Shown: piece by piece, positions 15,250 through 22,815 of the stretch
Position numbering within the stretch: position 1 is the first letter of the stretch
Layout of the letters: each line of letters starts with the position of its first letter
Assembly: GCA_937879875.1 (NCBI GenBank)
Contig: CALFMN010000153.1
Coordinates: 1-24,587 of the forward strand
From: an uncultured Chloroflexota bacterium
GTDB taxonomy: Bacteria > Chloroflexota > Dehalococcoidia > CAUJGQ01
Direction of reading: 5' to 3'
DNA: 24,587 nucleotides
Notes under the pieces: model-generated
What the model saw: the letters and a program-made list of their open reading frames with translations, nothing else
Told to the model about the DNA's origin: nothing
Databases searched by the model: none
Translations under genes and position numbers: made by a program

Positions 15250-15831
15250 CTACGCGCCACCGGTGAGCAACGCCACGACCGCGTCGAGCACGCCTTCGGC
15301 CTTCTGGCGCACGGCCTCGCGGCCGGCGTTGGCGATCGGTGCCGGCACGGAGAGCGAGCGCAGATCGGGGCGGCCGTAGGCGCGGGCATGTGTGGCGGCC
15401 GAGTTCATGAAGGTGTGCGTATGCAGCGCCACGGCCGGCAGCCCGCGGTCTTCCAGTTCCACGACGTCGTGCATACTGCACGACACGCAGGAGCCTCAAT
15501 CGCCGACGGCGGTGACGACGAAGTCGCAGCGTTCGGCTAGCTGATCGATCTCGGCCGGCGTGGCCTCGCGCGAGTAGATGAACTTGTGCACCCACGTCTC
15601 GCCGGCCAGCTCAAAGCGAGAGGCGAGCAGCTCGCGCAGCTCTTCGAGCAGCACGTCGGCGTTCGCCTTGTGGTTGTCGAGGAAGCCGGCGCGCTTGCCG
15701 TTCAGCGTGGCGAGCCGCGGCGCCGCGCGGTGCTCGCGCGGCCTCGGCCGGTCGGTCGGATCCACGAGGCCGAGGGCCAGCAGGCGCTCGGCGGCCGCGG
15801 CGGCATCGGTTTCGCGTGCGATTGTTGTCAT
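15250..15831 (-). CDS. UGSC-family selenoprotein (in-frame TGA read as selenocysteine)
   Basis: Read through the TGA at 15498-15496, the gene encodes 193 residues with Sec at 112 in the context VTAVGD-U-GSC-VSCSMHD. The UGSC motif is the hallmark of the UGSC (seleno)protein family, whose other members have Cys in place of Sec. Sequence on both sides is in the same frame and protein-like (KRAGFLDNHKANADVLLEEL before, LPAVALHTHTFMNSAATHAR after). A stem-loop 11 nt after the TGA fits a bacterial SECIS. Conventional gene calling would split it at the TGA. ATG 15831 has GGAGG 5 nt upstream. A redox role at the U/C pair is inferred; its partner and substrate are unknown. The neighbour upstream is a conserved cysteine-rich protein. 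Confidence 0.88.
15466..15498 (-). promoter_or_regulatory. Bacterial SECIS element and UGA selenocysteine codon
   Basis: On the minus strand TGA (15498-15496) is followed by 11 nt and then a perfect 8-bp stem GTCGTGCA / TGCACGAC (15484-15477 and 15473-15466) with a GTA loop. The loop begins with G, 19 nt after the TGA. Published bacterial SECIS rules ask for a G in the first loop positions and 16-37 nt from UGA to loop; both are met. Two wobble pairs could lengthen the stem. Confidence 0.82.
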
Positions 15832-15925
15832 TGGTGCCTCCCTGCCCTGGTGCGGTTGAGACGTACGGCGCGCGGTTGGTCGCGGCGTGCGCCCTTCGCG
15901 GCGAACGCCATGCGCCCCTACAGGT
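15832..15925. repeat. Short spacer with a dispersed 21-nt repeat
   Basis: The 94-nt gap between the UGSC gene and its upstream neighbour contains the 21-nt block 15883-15903, also found at 2909-2929. The sequence reads like a worn intergenic repeat. No promoter for the UGSC gene stands out, so it probably shares the transcript of the upstream gene. Confidence 0.4.
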
Positions 15926-17008
15926 CTACGACCCACGCCCTACGCCCTCTATTCCCCATTCCCTATCCCCTATTCCCTGCGTCACGGAGCGCGTGCCCCA
16001 GCCGGGGATGTAGAGCGAGTGCCGGCCGGGGCCGCCGGCGACGATCACGATCAGATCGTCGGGGCGGCGGGCGACGGGCACGCGCGTCTCGTCGTTCGCC
16101 TGGTCCAGCCAGCGCGGCCAGGGGTTCATCTGCGTGCGAGCGCCGTGCAGGCCGCCCTGCTTCAGATCGCCCAGGCGCACGCGGGCCGTCTCGAAGAGGA
16201 AGTCGCGCACGTCGCGTTTGCGCCACCCCGCCTCTGAGCAGACCCGCGCGTGCTCCGGCGAGAGCACGACCATGCTTTCGCTCATCAGATACGGATGATT
16301 CGAGCCGAGGTTGGCCATCATCGAGGCGATCGTGCGCAGCAGATCGTAGGGATTGTCGGCCGTCTGGTTGTTGATATTGTGCGGCGCCTCGGCTCCGTAG
16401 ACGGTGACGGCGCTCTGCTCCAACGCGAAGCCGCGTTCGACGTGCAGCGGCTCCCACGGACTCTCTTCCTCGTTCTCGCCGATGCAGTAGGTGTACTTGC
16501 CCGGATGGCCGAACGTCGACTTGTCTGCGTCGCCGGGCACGGCGCCGCCGAGGTTCACCAGCGCTAGCTTCACCGCGCGGCCGATCGTGGCGTTGGCCCG
16601 CCAGCCCTGACCGAAGACGTTCGCCCCGCAGTTGATGCCCAACTCGCGGCGGATCGGGCCGTGGAAGATCAGCAGCGGCGTGCTCAGATGCGTCGAGCAC
16701 TGCATGCCGCGCAGGTTGAAGCGGTCGTCCCGCATCGCTTCAAGCGCGCTGATGACCGCCGGCATGTGCTCGGGCAGGCAGCCGGCCATTACCGCATTCG
16801 CGGCGATCTTCTCGACCGTGCCGCGGCCGCCGAGCGGCGGCACGATCAGCACCAGCTCGTCCGCCGGCCGGCCGCTCGCCGCAACGAAGCGATCCACCAG
16901 CGCCCGCGCCGGCGGCACCACCGGCAGGCCGTCCGTCCAGCCGGCGGCGTAGATCAGCTCGACCAGTTCGTCGACCGTGAGGGCCGCCCCTGCCTCGGCC
17001 TGCGACAC
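15926..17008 (-). CDS. Conserved cysteine-rich protein of unknown function, upstream partner of the UGSC gene
   Basis: A 360-residue soluble protein. I do not recognise a named domain, but conservation-like features are strong: GWTDGLPVVPP near residue 23, IVPPLGGRGTVEKIAANAVM near 55-75, GMQCSTHLSTPLLIFHGP near 102, INCGANVFGQG near 125, and YTYCIGENEEESPW near 172. The cysteines in MAGCLPE, GMQCST, INCGAN and YTYCIG could bind a metal or act in redox chemistry. It precedes the UGSC gene on the same strand by 94 nt, so the two may form one pathway. GTG 17008 has GGAGGTG upstream. Its last 16 or so residues are encoded by heptamer repeats and are unlikely to be native. Confidence 0.8.
   Translation of the reverse strand: MSQAEAGAALTVDELVELIYAAGWTDGLPVVPPARALVDRFVAASGRPADELVLIVPPLGGRGTVEKIAANAVMAGCLPEHMPAVISALEAMRDDRFNLRGMQCSTHLSTPLLIFHGPIRRELGINCGANVFGQGWRANATIGRAVKLALVNLGGAVPGDADKSTFGHPGKYTYCIGENEEESPWEPLHVERGFALEQSAVTVYGAEAPHNINNQTADNPYDLLRTIASMMANLGSNHPYLMSESMVVLSPEHARVCSEAGWRKRDVRDFLFETARVRLGDLKQGGLHGARTQMNPWPRWLDQANDETRVPVARRPDDLIVIVAGGPGRHSLYIPGWGTRSVTQGIGDREWGIEGVGRGS
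15928..15976 (+). repeat. Seven-unit degenerate heptamer repeat
   Basis: Units on the + strand: ACGACCC, ACGCCCT, ACGCCCT, CTATTCC, CCATTCC, CTATCCC, CTATTCC. The 7-nt period is kept over 49 nt. It encodes the C-terminal tail of the gene on the other strand. The CCCCATT-like units resemble the STRR heptamers of filamentous cyanobacteria. Confidence 0.75.
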
Positions 17009-17030
17009 GCACCCACCTCCGCGGGAGGCC

Positions 17031-17039
17031 AGTGTAGCA
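17031..17039 (-). promoter_or_regulatory. Extended -10 promoter for the cysteine-rich protein / UGSC pair
   Basis: TGCTACACT on the minus strand is an extended -10 element. The start site near 17024 leaves a short leader that still holds the GGAGGTG site. No clear -35 is present. Confidence 0.45.
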
Positions 17040-17106
17040 CCCGTCCCTGTTTCGCCGGGCTGATCGAGCCGAACATGTGAAGGCGGTGCACTGCGGGCCG
17101 GACGCC

Positions 17107-18153
17107 TCAGACCACGACCGCAACCGCGGCCGGCAGCGCGCCGCCGCGCGGAACCCAGACGCGCACCGTCGCACCGCCGCCCGGCGTCTCCTCGATCGCG
17201 ATCGTGCCGCCGGCGATCGCCACCAGCTCCCGCGTCAGCGCAAGGCCGAGTCCGTGGCCCTCCGCGTTGGCCGCCTTCAGCCGGTAGAACGGCAGGAAGA
17301 CCTTGTCTCGTTCGTCCGCCGGGATGCCGGGGCCATCGTCGATCACGCGGATGGCCACGCCCTGGTCGGCTTCCGCGGCGCAGACGCGCACGACCGCACC
17401 CGCCGGCGTGTGCTGCAGCGCATTGCTCACCAGATTGACCAGCGCATAGCGCAACGCCGTGCGATCGGTGCAGACAGTCATTGAAGGTCCGTCGTCGATC
17501 AGCAACGTGCTGCCGCGGCCGGCCGCGATCGGCATCAGCGACCGCTCTACCTCGGCCAGCAGGCTCTGCACGTCGATCGGCCGCGGGTCGGGCGGCGACA
17601 CGCCGCGGGCGAGCTGCAGCAGGTGTTCGACCAGCACGGTCATGCCGTCGACCTCCTCACCCACTTCTTGCAGCACGGCGCGGTAGTCGGCGGCGGGGCG
17701 TTCGCGCCGCAGCGCCACGTCGATGCTGCCGCGCATCACTGTGAGCGGGGTACGCAGCTCGTGCGAGGCGTCGGCGGTGAAGCGTCGCTGGCGCGCCATC
17801 GCCCCGGCGATCGGCCGCAACGTGCGGCCGGCCAGCAGGTAGGCGCCGGCTGTGCCCACGATCAGCAGGCCAAGATTGCCCAGCAACAGGTAGATGCGCA
17901 GTTCACCCAGCGCGAAGGCCGCGGTCGCGCGCTCGGCCGCGCGCTCGCTTGCCGGTTCATTGGCCTCGTGGCGGTGACCGGGCAGGCGCGCGGCCAATAT
18001 ACCGTAGATCACGGCGCTGAAGGCGAGCACGATGATCATCAGCGTGAGCGCGTACCAGGCCGTGAGATGCAGCCGCGCCCGGCGGAACAGCGCCGGATCG
18101 GCGTGGGGTGGCGCCGGCCGCCGCGGCCACAGCGTTTCGTACAGCCGCTTCAT
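17107..18153 (-). CDS. Sensor histidine kinase of the divergent two-component system
   Basis: A 348-residue membrane kinase. Transmembrane segments are at about 33-55 (ALTLMIIVLAFSAVIYGILA) and 86-108 (IYLLLGNLGLLIVGTAGAYLL), with a short periplasmic loop of about 30 residues between. The dimerisation box is RRFTADASHELRTPLTVM with His131. ATPase motifs follow: N box LVNLVSNALQHT, G1 DDGPGIP, F-like FLPFYR and G2 GHGLGLAL. No obvious HAMP domain separates membrane and kinase parts, and the sensing loop is small, suggesting a membrane-sensed signal. ATG 18153 overlaps the response-regulator stop as ATGA, so the pair is translationally coupled. The longer open frame upstream only shadows the regulator. 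Confidence 0.93.
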   Translation of the reverse strand: MKRLYETLWPRRPAPPHADPALFRRARLHLTAWYALTLMIIVLAFSAVIYGILAARLPGHRHEANEPASERAAERATAAFALGELRIYLLLGNLGLLIVGTAGAYLLAGRTLRPIAGAMARQRRFTADASHELRTPLTVMRGSIDVALRRERPAADYRAVLQEVGEEVDGMTVLVEHLLQLARGVSPPDPRPIDVQSLLAEVERSLMPIAAGRGSTLLIDDGPSMTVCTDRTALRYALVNLVSNALQHTPAGAVVRVCAAEADQGVAIRVIDDGPGIPADERDKVFLPFYRLKAANAEGHGLGLALTRELVAIAGGTIAIEETPGGGATVRVWVPRGGALPAAVAVVV

Positions 18154-18818
18154 CCCGCGACCTTGTAGCCCACGCCGCGAATCGTCTCGATCAGGGGTTG
18201 GTTGCGTGTATCGCCGAGCTTCTGGCGCAGCGATCGTACGTGGACGTCGATCAGGTTGGACTCGCTGGCGAAGCCGTAGCCCCAGACGTGTTCCGCGATC
18301 ATCTCGCGGGTGGCGACGCGTCCCGCTTGCTGCATCAGGAATTCGAGGATGGCGAACTCCTTCGCCGGCAGCGGCACCAATGTGCCCGCACGGTACACCT
18401 CGTGTCGCGCCGGATCGAGCAGCACGTCCCGTACGCGCAGCTCGTTCGTCGGCCGGTCGCCGGCCCGCCGCAACAGGGCGCGGATGCGGGCCATGAACTC
18501 GCCGAAGGCGAACGGTTTGGTCAGATAGTCGTCGGCGCCGCTGTCGAGGCCGGCGATGCGGTCCGCGACCGTGTCGCGCGCCGTCAGCATCAGGATCGGG
18601 ACGCGATTGCCCTGCCGGCGCAGCTCGGCGCAGAGTGCCAATCCATCCCGCCGCGGCAGCACCACGTCGAGCACGATCAGGTCGTAGGCGGCCTGCTCCG
18701 CGAACGCCAGCCCTTCGTCGCCGTCGTAGGCGACATCGACGACGAAGCCTTCCTCGACCAGACCACGCTCCAGAAAGCGGGCGATCTGGCGATGGTCTTC
18801 CACCACGAGCGCACGCAT
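18150..18818 (-). CDS. OmpR/PhoB-family response regulator
   Basis: A 222-residue regulator with an intact receiver: acidic pair in VVEDH, phospho-acceptor Asp51 in LIVLDVVLPRRDG, Thr in LTARD and Lys in YLTKPF. The C-terminal winged-helix ends LIDVHVRSLRQKLGD, IETIRGVGYKV, typical of the OmpR family. ATG 18818 has GGGAGG 7 nt upstream; the frame extends to 18851 but that region lies at or before the predicted start of transcription. It overlaps the kinase gene. OmpR-family proteins bind tandem half-sites with 10-11 bp period; such repeats are present in the divergent promoter region, suggesting autoregulation and control of the electron-transfer operon. Confidence 0.95.
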   Translation of the reverse strand: MRALVVEDHRQIARFLERGLVEEGFVVDVAYDGDEGLAFAEQAAYDLIVLDVVLPRRDGLALCAELRRQGNRVPILMLTARDTVADRIAGLDSGADDYLTKPFAFGEFMARIRALLRRAGDRPTNELRVRDVLLDPARHEVYRAGTLVPLPAKEFAILEFLMQQAGRVATREMIAEHVWGYGFASESNLIDVHVRSLRQKLGDTRNQPLIETIRGVGYKVAG

Positions 18819-18848
18819 GGCGCGGCCTCCCTGAACAGCCGATACCAG

Positions 18849-18934
18849 CATATGACCGGCAGATGAAGTAGAGATGAAGGCCGTCTCCGCGCGGCGCGAG
18901 CGGCTTCATCGAGACTTCATGCAGCGGGTATACC
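18849..18934. promoter_or_regulatory. Divergent promoter region with paired 11-bp-period hexamers (candidate response-regulator operator)
   Basis: ATGAAG occurs at 18863-18868 and 18874-18879, and its complement CTTCAT at 18904-18909 and 18915-18920: two direct-repeat pairs with exactly 11-bp period, in mirror orientation. On each side the outer hexamer is 8 nt from a -10-like box: TATACC at 18929-18934 for the + operon and CATATG (minus strand, 18854-18849) for the regulator. Neither side has a good -35, so activation by the bound regulator is likely. Confidence 0.7.
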
Positions 18935-18993
18935 GTGCGAGCAGTGCGGCAGGGCAGACGAGCCGCTGCCGCGGCATTCCAGCGAGGGATCGC

Positions 18994-19590
18994 GTGGCCA
19001 GGAAAGTCAACGCCAATCTTGTCGCGCTCGGCTCGGCGGCGATCGTGACGCTCTATGCGCTCGGCTACGCGCGCACGCAGTCTGCCGCGAACCCGGCCGC
19101 GGCGCCGCCCGCGATCGCCACACCCCCGCCGGCCGCCGGCAACAGCGGCAACCCGAATGCAGCGAACGCTCCGGCGGTGACCACGGCCAGCCCGCTTCCC
19201 GATACGCCGACGGCGATCGCCCGCGCCGTGGCGACCACCCCGCGCGCCGCGGCACCATCACCAACAGCGACGGCTGGCACACGCTACCGTGACGGGACGT
19301 ATCGCGGCAGCGGCACCAGCCGCCGGGGAGACATCACTGTCGAACTGACGGTTCAAAACGGCCAGATCGGCGGCGTACGTATCACCCGCTCGACGACCTA
19401 CTACCCGACCTCGGCGATCGCGCGGCTGCCGGGTGAGGTTGTCAACCGGCAAAGCGCCCAGATCGACATGGTAAGCGGCGCGACGGAAAGCTCGCGCGCC
19501 TTTCGCGGCGCCGTCAGCCAGGCCTTGAGCCAGGCGGGCGCCGCGAGTTCCGCGGTCGTGCCCGCGATTCCAGCCGGCGTCGGAGGCTGA
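18994..19590 (+). CDS. Membrane-anchored FMN-binding domain protein with covalent-flavin motif
   Basis: A 198-residue exported protein. After MARKVNAN comes one hydrophobic segment (about 8-26, LVALGSAAIVTLYALGYA), then an alanine/proline/threonine-rich linker to about residue 95. The C-terminal FMN-binding domain begins YRDGTYRGSGTSRRGDITVEL and contains DMVSGATESSRAF with Thr164 in S-G-A-T, the motif in which ApbE links FMN by a phosphoester, as in NqrC and RnfG. It should work outside the cytoplasmic membrane as an electron carrier. GTG 18994 is chosen: GAGGG is 5 nt upstream, and earlier in-frame ATG codons at 18874 and 18919 lie at or before the predicted transcription start. ApbE follows at once. 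Confidence 0.88.
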   Translation: MARKVNANLVALGSAAIVTLYALGYARTQSAANPAAAPPAIATPPPAAGNSGNPNAANAPAVTTASPLPDTPTAIARAVATTPRAAAPSPTATAGTRYRDGTYRGSGTSRRGDITVELTVQNGQIGGVRITRSTTYYPTSAIARLPGEVVNRQSAQIDMVSGATESSRAFRGAVSQALSQAGAASSAVVPAIPAGVGG

Positions 19591-19593
19591 TTG

Positions 19594-20643
19594 ATGGTCG
19601 CAAAACCGTCCGGCCCGCCGCCCGGCGAGGTGCGGGACCCGGCCGCTTCCCCGGTCTCGCCCGCCGATGCGCGGCCCACGGACCTGCGTCTGCCCGGGTG
19701 CGACGCGCGCGGCGGCACGGGCAGGCACGAGCGCTACACCTCCACGACCGTGGCGATGGATACGATCGTCACGCTGCATGTCGAAACCGACGCTGCAGCC
19801 CGGATCGCACAGACTGCCCTGCGACGTGCGCAGCAATGGTTTCTCGCCGTGGAGCGGACGTGCAGCCGCTTCGATCCCAGCAGTGAACTCGCCGATCTCG
19901 CCCGGCAGCCCGGCCGCGCTGTGCCCGTCAGCCCGCTGCTGTTCGAGGCCGTCGCCTTCGCCTGCGCCGTCGCTCGCCGGACGCGCGGCGCGTTCGACCC
20001 AACGATCGGCCGGCAACAGCAGGCCCGCGGTTTCAACAGCAACTACATCACGGGCGCTGCCGGGCCGCGTGGTGTGCAGCCTGCCGGCGCCGGGCGCGCG
20101 GACTATCGCGACGTGGTTCTGGATCCAGCAGCGCGCACGATCACGCTGCGTAAGCCGCTGCTGCTGGATCTCGGCGCCGTAGCCAAGGGGCTGGCGATCG
20201 ACCTCGCGGCGCGTGAACTGCGCGCCTTCACCCGCTTCGCCGTGGAGGCCGGCGGCGACCTCTTCGCCGGAGGCGCTGCCGCGACGGCGGCGCCCTGGCA
20301 GATCGGGATCCGTGCGCCGGGCGACGAGCACGAACTGCTCGACATCGTGCCGGTGCTGAACGCCGCGGTTTGCACCTCGGCGGGCAACGAGCGGCCGGCG
20401 ACGGAAGCGGGAGAACACCATCTGCTCGACCCGCACAGCGGCCGCTCGCCCCGCGGCGCGCTGAGCGTGACGGTGATCGCACCCACCGCGCTGGTGGCCG
20501 ACGCTCTGGCGACGGCGGCGTTCGTGCTCGGACCTGCGCGTGGCAGCCGGCTGCTGGACAGGCAAAGGCTGTCCTACCTGATCCTGACGGCTGCGGGCGA
20601 GCGGATCACACCCAACACGTTGCGGCCGTGGTTCGCGCAATGA
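19594..20643 (+). CDS. apbE: FAD:protein FMN transferase ApbE
   Basis: A 349-residue ApbE-type flavin transferase. Visible signatures are YTSTTVAMDTIVTLHVET at the start of the domain, FDPSSELADLAR, DLGAVAKGLAIDLAARELR, the GGDLFAGG loop, GEHHLLDPHSGR, and VIAPTALVADALATAAFVLG with the metal-binding Asp/Thr. The enzyme transfers FMN from FAD to Thr in S/T-G-A-T motifs, and the adjacent upstream gene carries such a motif. The first ~50 residues are proline rich with no clear signal peptide. ATG 19594 is 3 nt after the previous stop, with GGAGG 7 nt upstream. The downstream gene overlaps by ATGA. Confidence 0.94.
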   Translation: MVAKPSGPPPGEVRDPAASPVSPADARPTDLRLPGCDARGGTGRHERYTSTTVAMDTIVTLHVETDAAARIAQTALRRAQQWFLAVERTCSRFDPSSELADLARQPGRAVPVSPLLFEAVAFACAVARRTRGAFDPTIGRQQQARGFNSNYITGAAGPRGVQPAGAGRADYRDVVLDPAARTITLRKPLLLDLGAVAKGLAIDLAARELRAFTRFAVEAGGDLFAGGAAATAAPWQIGIRAPGDEHELLDIVPVLNAAVCTSAGNERPATEAGEHHLLDPHSGRSPRGALSVTVIAPTALVADALATAAFVLGPARGSRLLDRQRLSYLILTAAGERITPNTLRPWFAQ

Positions 20644-22034
20644 ACGCGGCGCTGAGCGCACAGTCCCGACAGCCGCCATCGCTGCGCCGGGCGCGGCGCC
20701 TGCTGCGCTCGCCCAAGGGCTATCTGCTGGTTGCCCTGCTTGCGCTGGCGCTGTTCGGGGCGCCGAGCACAGGCGCGGCAGCGGCGAGCGACACCATCGC
20801 GGCGGCGGTGTTGGCCGCCGTCGCGATGGAATCCTTGCTGGTCCGTTTGCACTCCGGCGTGTGGCGGCTTTCCGCCAGCGCCGTGCTCAGCGGCCTGATC
20901 GTCGGCATGGTGCTCGGCGCCCAGACGCCGTGGTACGTCGCCGCGGGCGCGGGTGCGCTCGCCGCCGACGGCAAGCGGCTGCTGCGGCTGGGGCGCGGAC
21001 ACGTCTTCAATCCCGCCGCGCTGGGCCTGCTGCTCGTCTATCTGCTCTTCGGCAGCGGGCAGAGCTGGTGGGGAGCGCTGGCCGAGCTGCCGCTGCCGGC
21101 GATCGTGGTGCTGATCGCGGCGGGCGCCGGCGTCGCGCAGCGGGCCAACAAGCTCCCGGCTGCTCTGGCGTTTCTGGGCAGCTACCTGCTGCTGTTCACG
21201 GCGGCGGCGTACTTCGGCCGCGCCGGCGAGGTCGCGGACATCTTCCGCCCGCCCTTCATCAACATGGCCGTGTTCTTCGGCTGCTTCATGGTGACGGACC
21301 CGCCGACCTCGCCGGTCGCGTTTCCGGGGCAGATCTGGTTTGGGGCAGGCGCGGCGCTCGTCAGCTTCTTCGCCTATCTGGCGACGCACGGGCTGTACTA
21401 CCTGCTGATCGGCGTGCTGTTTGCCAACGCTGGCTACGCCCTCGCGCGACTCGCCGGCGGCGCCGGCCGCGAGGCCGCGGAGCGGCCGTCGCTGCCCTGG
21501 CTGCCGGCCGGCCGGGAGGCGCGGGCGCTGGTATTGACGTGTGCGGCCGCCGGTCTGGCGCTGGTGGTACTCGTGGCGGCGGGGCTGGCGGCGTTTCACC
21601 ACAGCGCGCATGCGGGCAACGACAATGGCTCGCGCGCCGGCGTGGGCGCGGCTGCCGCCCCCGCGGCGGCGCCGGCCTTCGACGACACGTTTAGCGGGAC
21701 GGTGGCGCAGCACGACGATCAGAACGGCGTCACGATCGATCTGCAGCTTACCGGCAGCGGCGAGCGGCCGGTGCAACTTGCCATCCATTTGACGGGCGCA
21801 TCCGTGGGGCGCGGCCAGGTGCAGGTGCTCGGCAACCAGGCGGTGCTTTCCGATGGCAGTGGCGCGCGGCTGTGCCAGGGGCAGGTGACGGAGCTGTCTG
21901 CCAGCAGATTCGCCGTGGCCTGCCAGGGTGTCGGCGCATACGCGGGCAAGGCGCTGCAGGTGCTTGGCACCATCACCGACGCGACGGCGAGCCGGCTCGA
22001 AGGCGATTTGCAGGTCGCGCCGGCGGGCGACTGA
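20640..22034 (+). CDS. RnfD/NqrB-like integral membrane electron-transfer protein
   Basis: A 464-residue protein with about nine or ten hydrophobic helices (residues ~25-315) and a soluble C-terminal domain (~345-464). Signatures of the NqrB/RnfD family: GRGHVFNPAALGLLLVYLLF, and INMAVFFGCFMVTDPPTSPV. The covalent-FMN SGAT-type motif of classical RnfD/NqrB was not found by eye. The C-terminal domain (FDDTFSGTVAQHDDQNGVTI onward) is beta rich and unrecognised. It probably carries electrons through the membrane to the FMN-binding protein. It overlaps apbE by 4 nt (ATGA) and is followed 37 nt later by the cytochrome gene. Confidence 0.85.
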   Translation: MNAALSAQSRQPPSLRRARRLLRSPKGYLLVALLALALFGAPSTGAAAASDTIAAAVLAAVAMESLLVRLHSGVWRLSASAVLSGLIVGMVLGAQTPWYVAAGAGALAADGKRLLRLGRGHVFNPAALGLLLVYLLFGSGQSWWGALAELPLPAIVVLIAAGAGVAQRANKLPAALAFLGSYLLLFTAAAYFGRAGEVADIFRPPFINMAVFFGCFMVTDPPTSPVAFPGQIWFGAGAALVSFFAYLATHGLYYLLIGVLFANAGYALARLAGGAGREAAERPSLPWLPAGREARALVLTCAAAGLALVVLVAAGLAAFHHSAHAGNDNGSRAGVGAAAAPAAAPAFDDTFSGTVAQHDDQNGVTIDLQLTGSGERPVQLAIHLTGASVGRGQVQVLGNQAVLSDGSGARLCQGQVTELSASRFAVACQGVGAYAGKALQVLGTITDATASRLEGDLQVAPAGD

Positions 22035-22071
22035 TGCCGCGGGGCATCGCCTCAGCCGAAAGGTGAGAGTC

Positions 22072-22815
22072 ATGCGGACATCGGCAGAGGGGAACTCCAC
22101 AACGCCGGTGCGGTCGCGTCTGACCGTCGTCGTGCGCTTCCTCACGGGAGCGGACCTCGCCAGTCCGCGCGCCTGGTGGGCTGGCGCCGAGCGACCTGAG
22201 CCGGACGGCGCTGGTCCTCCGAGCAACCGGCGGCTCACCGCACTCACGGGCGCGCTCGTGCTGCCGCTGGCGGCGGTGGTGTTGCTCACCGGGCTCCTCT
22301 TCGGCGACCTCTGGCGGGTCCACTACTTCGTTGCCTATCTGCTGCTGCCCGTCGTGCTCGTGAAGCTGAGCAGCACCGCCTACCGGATGGTCCGCTACTA
22401 CTTGCGCTCCGGGCTGTACCGGCAGGTGCGGCCGCCGTACCCTCTTGCCCGGCTCACCTCGCCCTTGCTCGTGGTCTCGGTGCTCGTGCTTTTTATCAGC
22501 GGCATCGTGATGTGGTGGACCCACTCGCAGGCTGATCCCTGGGGCTGGCTGCACACCGACGCGGCGGTCGCCTTCAGCGGACTCGTGCTGCTCCATCTCG
22601 GCCTCTACGTGCCGGAGGCGCTCCGCGCGGCGCGGGACGACCTCCGCACCGTGGCGCCAACCCCGCCGTCCCACCGCACCCGGCGGCGTGCCGTGATCGG
22701 CGCCTCGCTGCTCGCCGGGCTGCTGCTTGCGCTCAGTACCGTTGGTCCCGGGCGGTTTCCGGTCCGTGCCCACCATTCTCACCGCCTTGAGACGAATCGT
22801 TCGCGCGCCCAATGA
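22072..22815 (+). CDS. Cytochrome b561-like four-helix membrane protein
   Basis: A 247-residue protein with hydrophobic segments at about 57-77, 84-104, 133-152 and 166-184, plus a fifth near 205-225. Candidate haem ligands are His in WRVHYFVAYLLLP, WWTHSQ, GWLHTDAAVAF and LLHLGLYV, the four-helix b-type pattern of membrane subunits of molybdopterin enzymes and ferric-reductase-like systems. The last helix and tail RFPVRAHHSH resemble linkers to an extracytoplasmic domain that is missing here, so truncation is possible. AGGTGAG precedes ATG 22072. As the last gene of the flavin operon it may feed electrons from quinol. Confidence 0.75.
   Translation: MRTSAEGNSTTPVRSRLTVVVRFLTGADLASPRAWWAGAERPEPDGAGPPSNRRLTALTGALVLPLAAVVLLTGLLFGDLWRVHYFVAYLLLPVVLVKLSSTAYRMVRYYLRSGLYRQVRPPYPLARLTSPLLVVSVLVLFISGIVMWWTHSQADPWGWLHTDAAVAFSGLVLLHLGLYVPEALRAARDDLRTVAPTPPSHRTRRRAVIGASLLAGLLLALSTVGPGRFPVRAHHSHRLETNRSRAQ

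Noticed and set aside
15203..15936. Reading the UGSC locus as two separate genes (15496-15831 and 15250-15486)
   Set aside because: Both halves are in one frame, the TGA sits in a U-G-S-C context with a SECIS-like hairpin, and the second half has no Shine-Dalgarno site.
18874..18993. ATG 18874 or 18919 as the start of the FMN-binding protein
   Set aside because: Both lie at or before the predicted transcription start and inside the operator; GTG 18994 has a Shine-Dalgarno site and leads directly into the membrane anchor.
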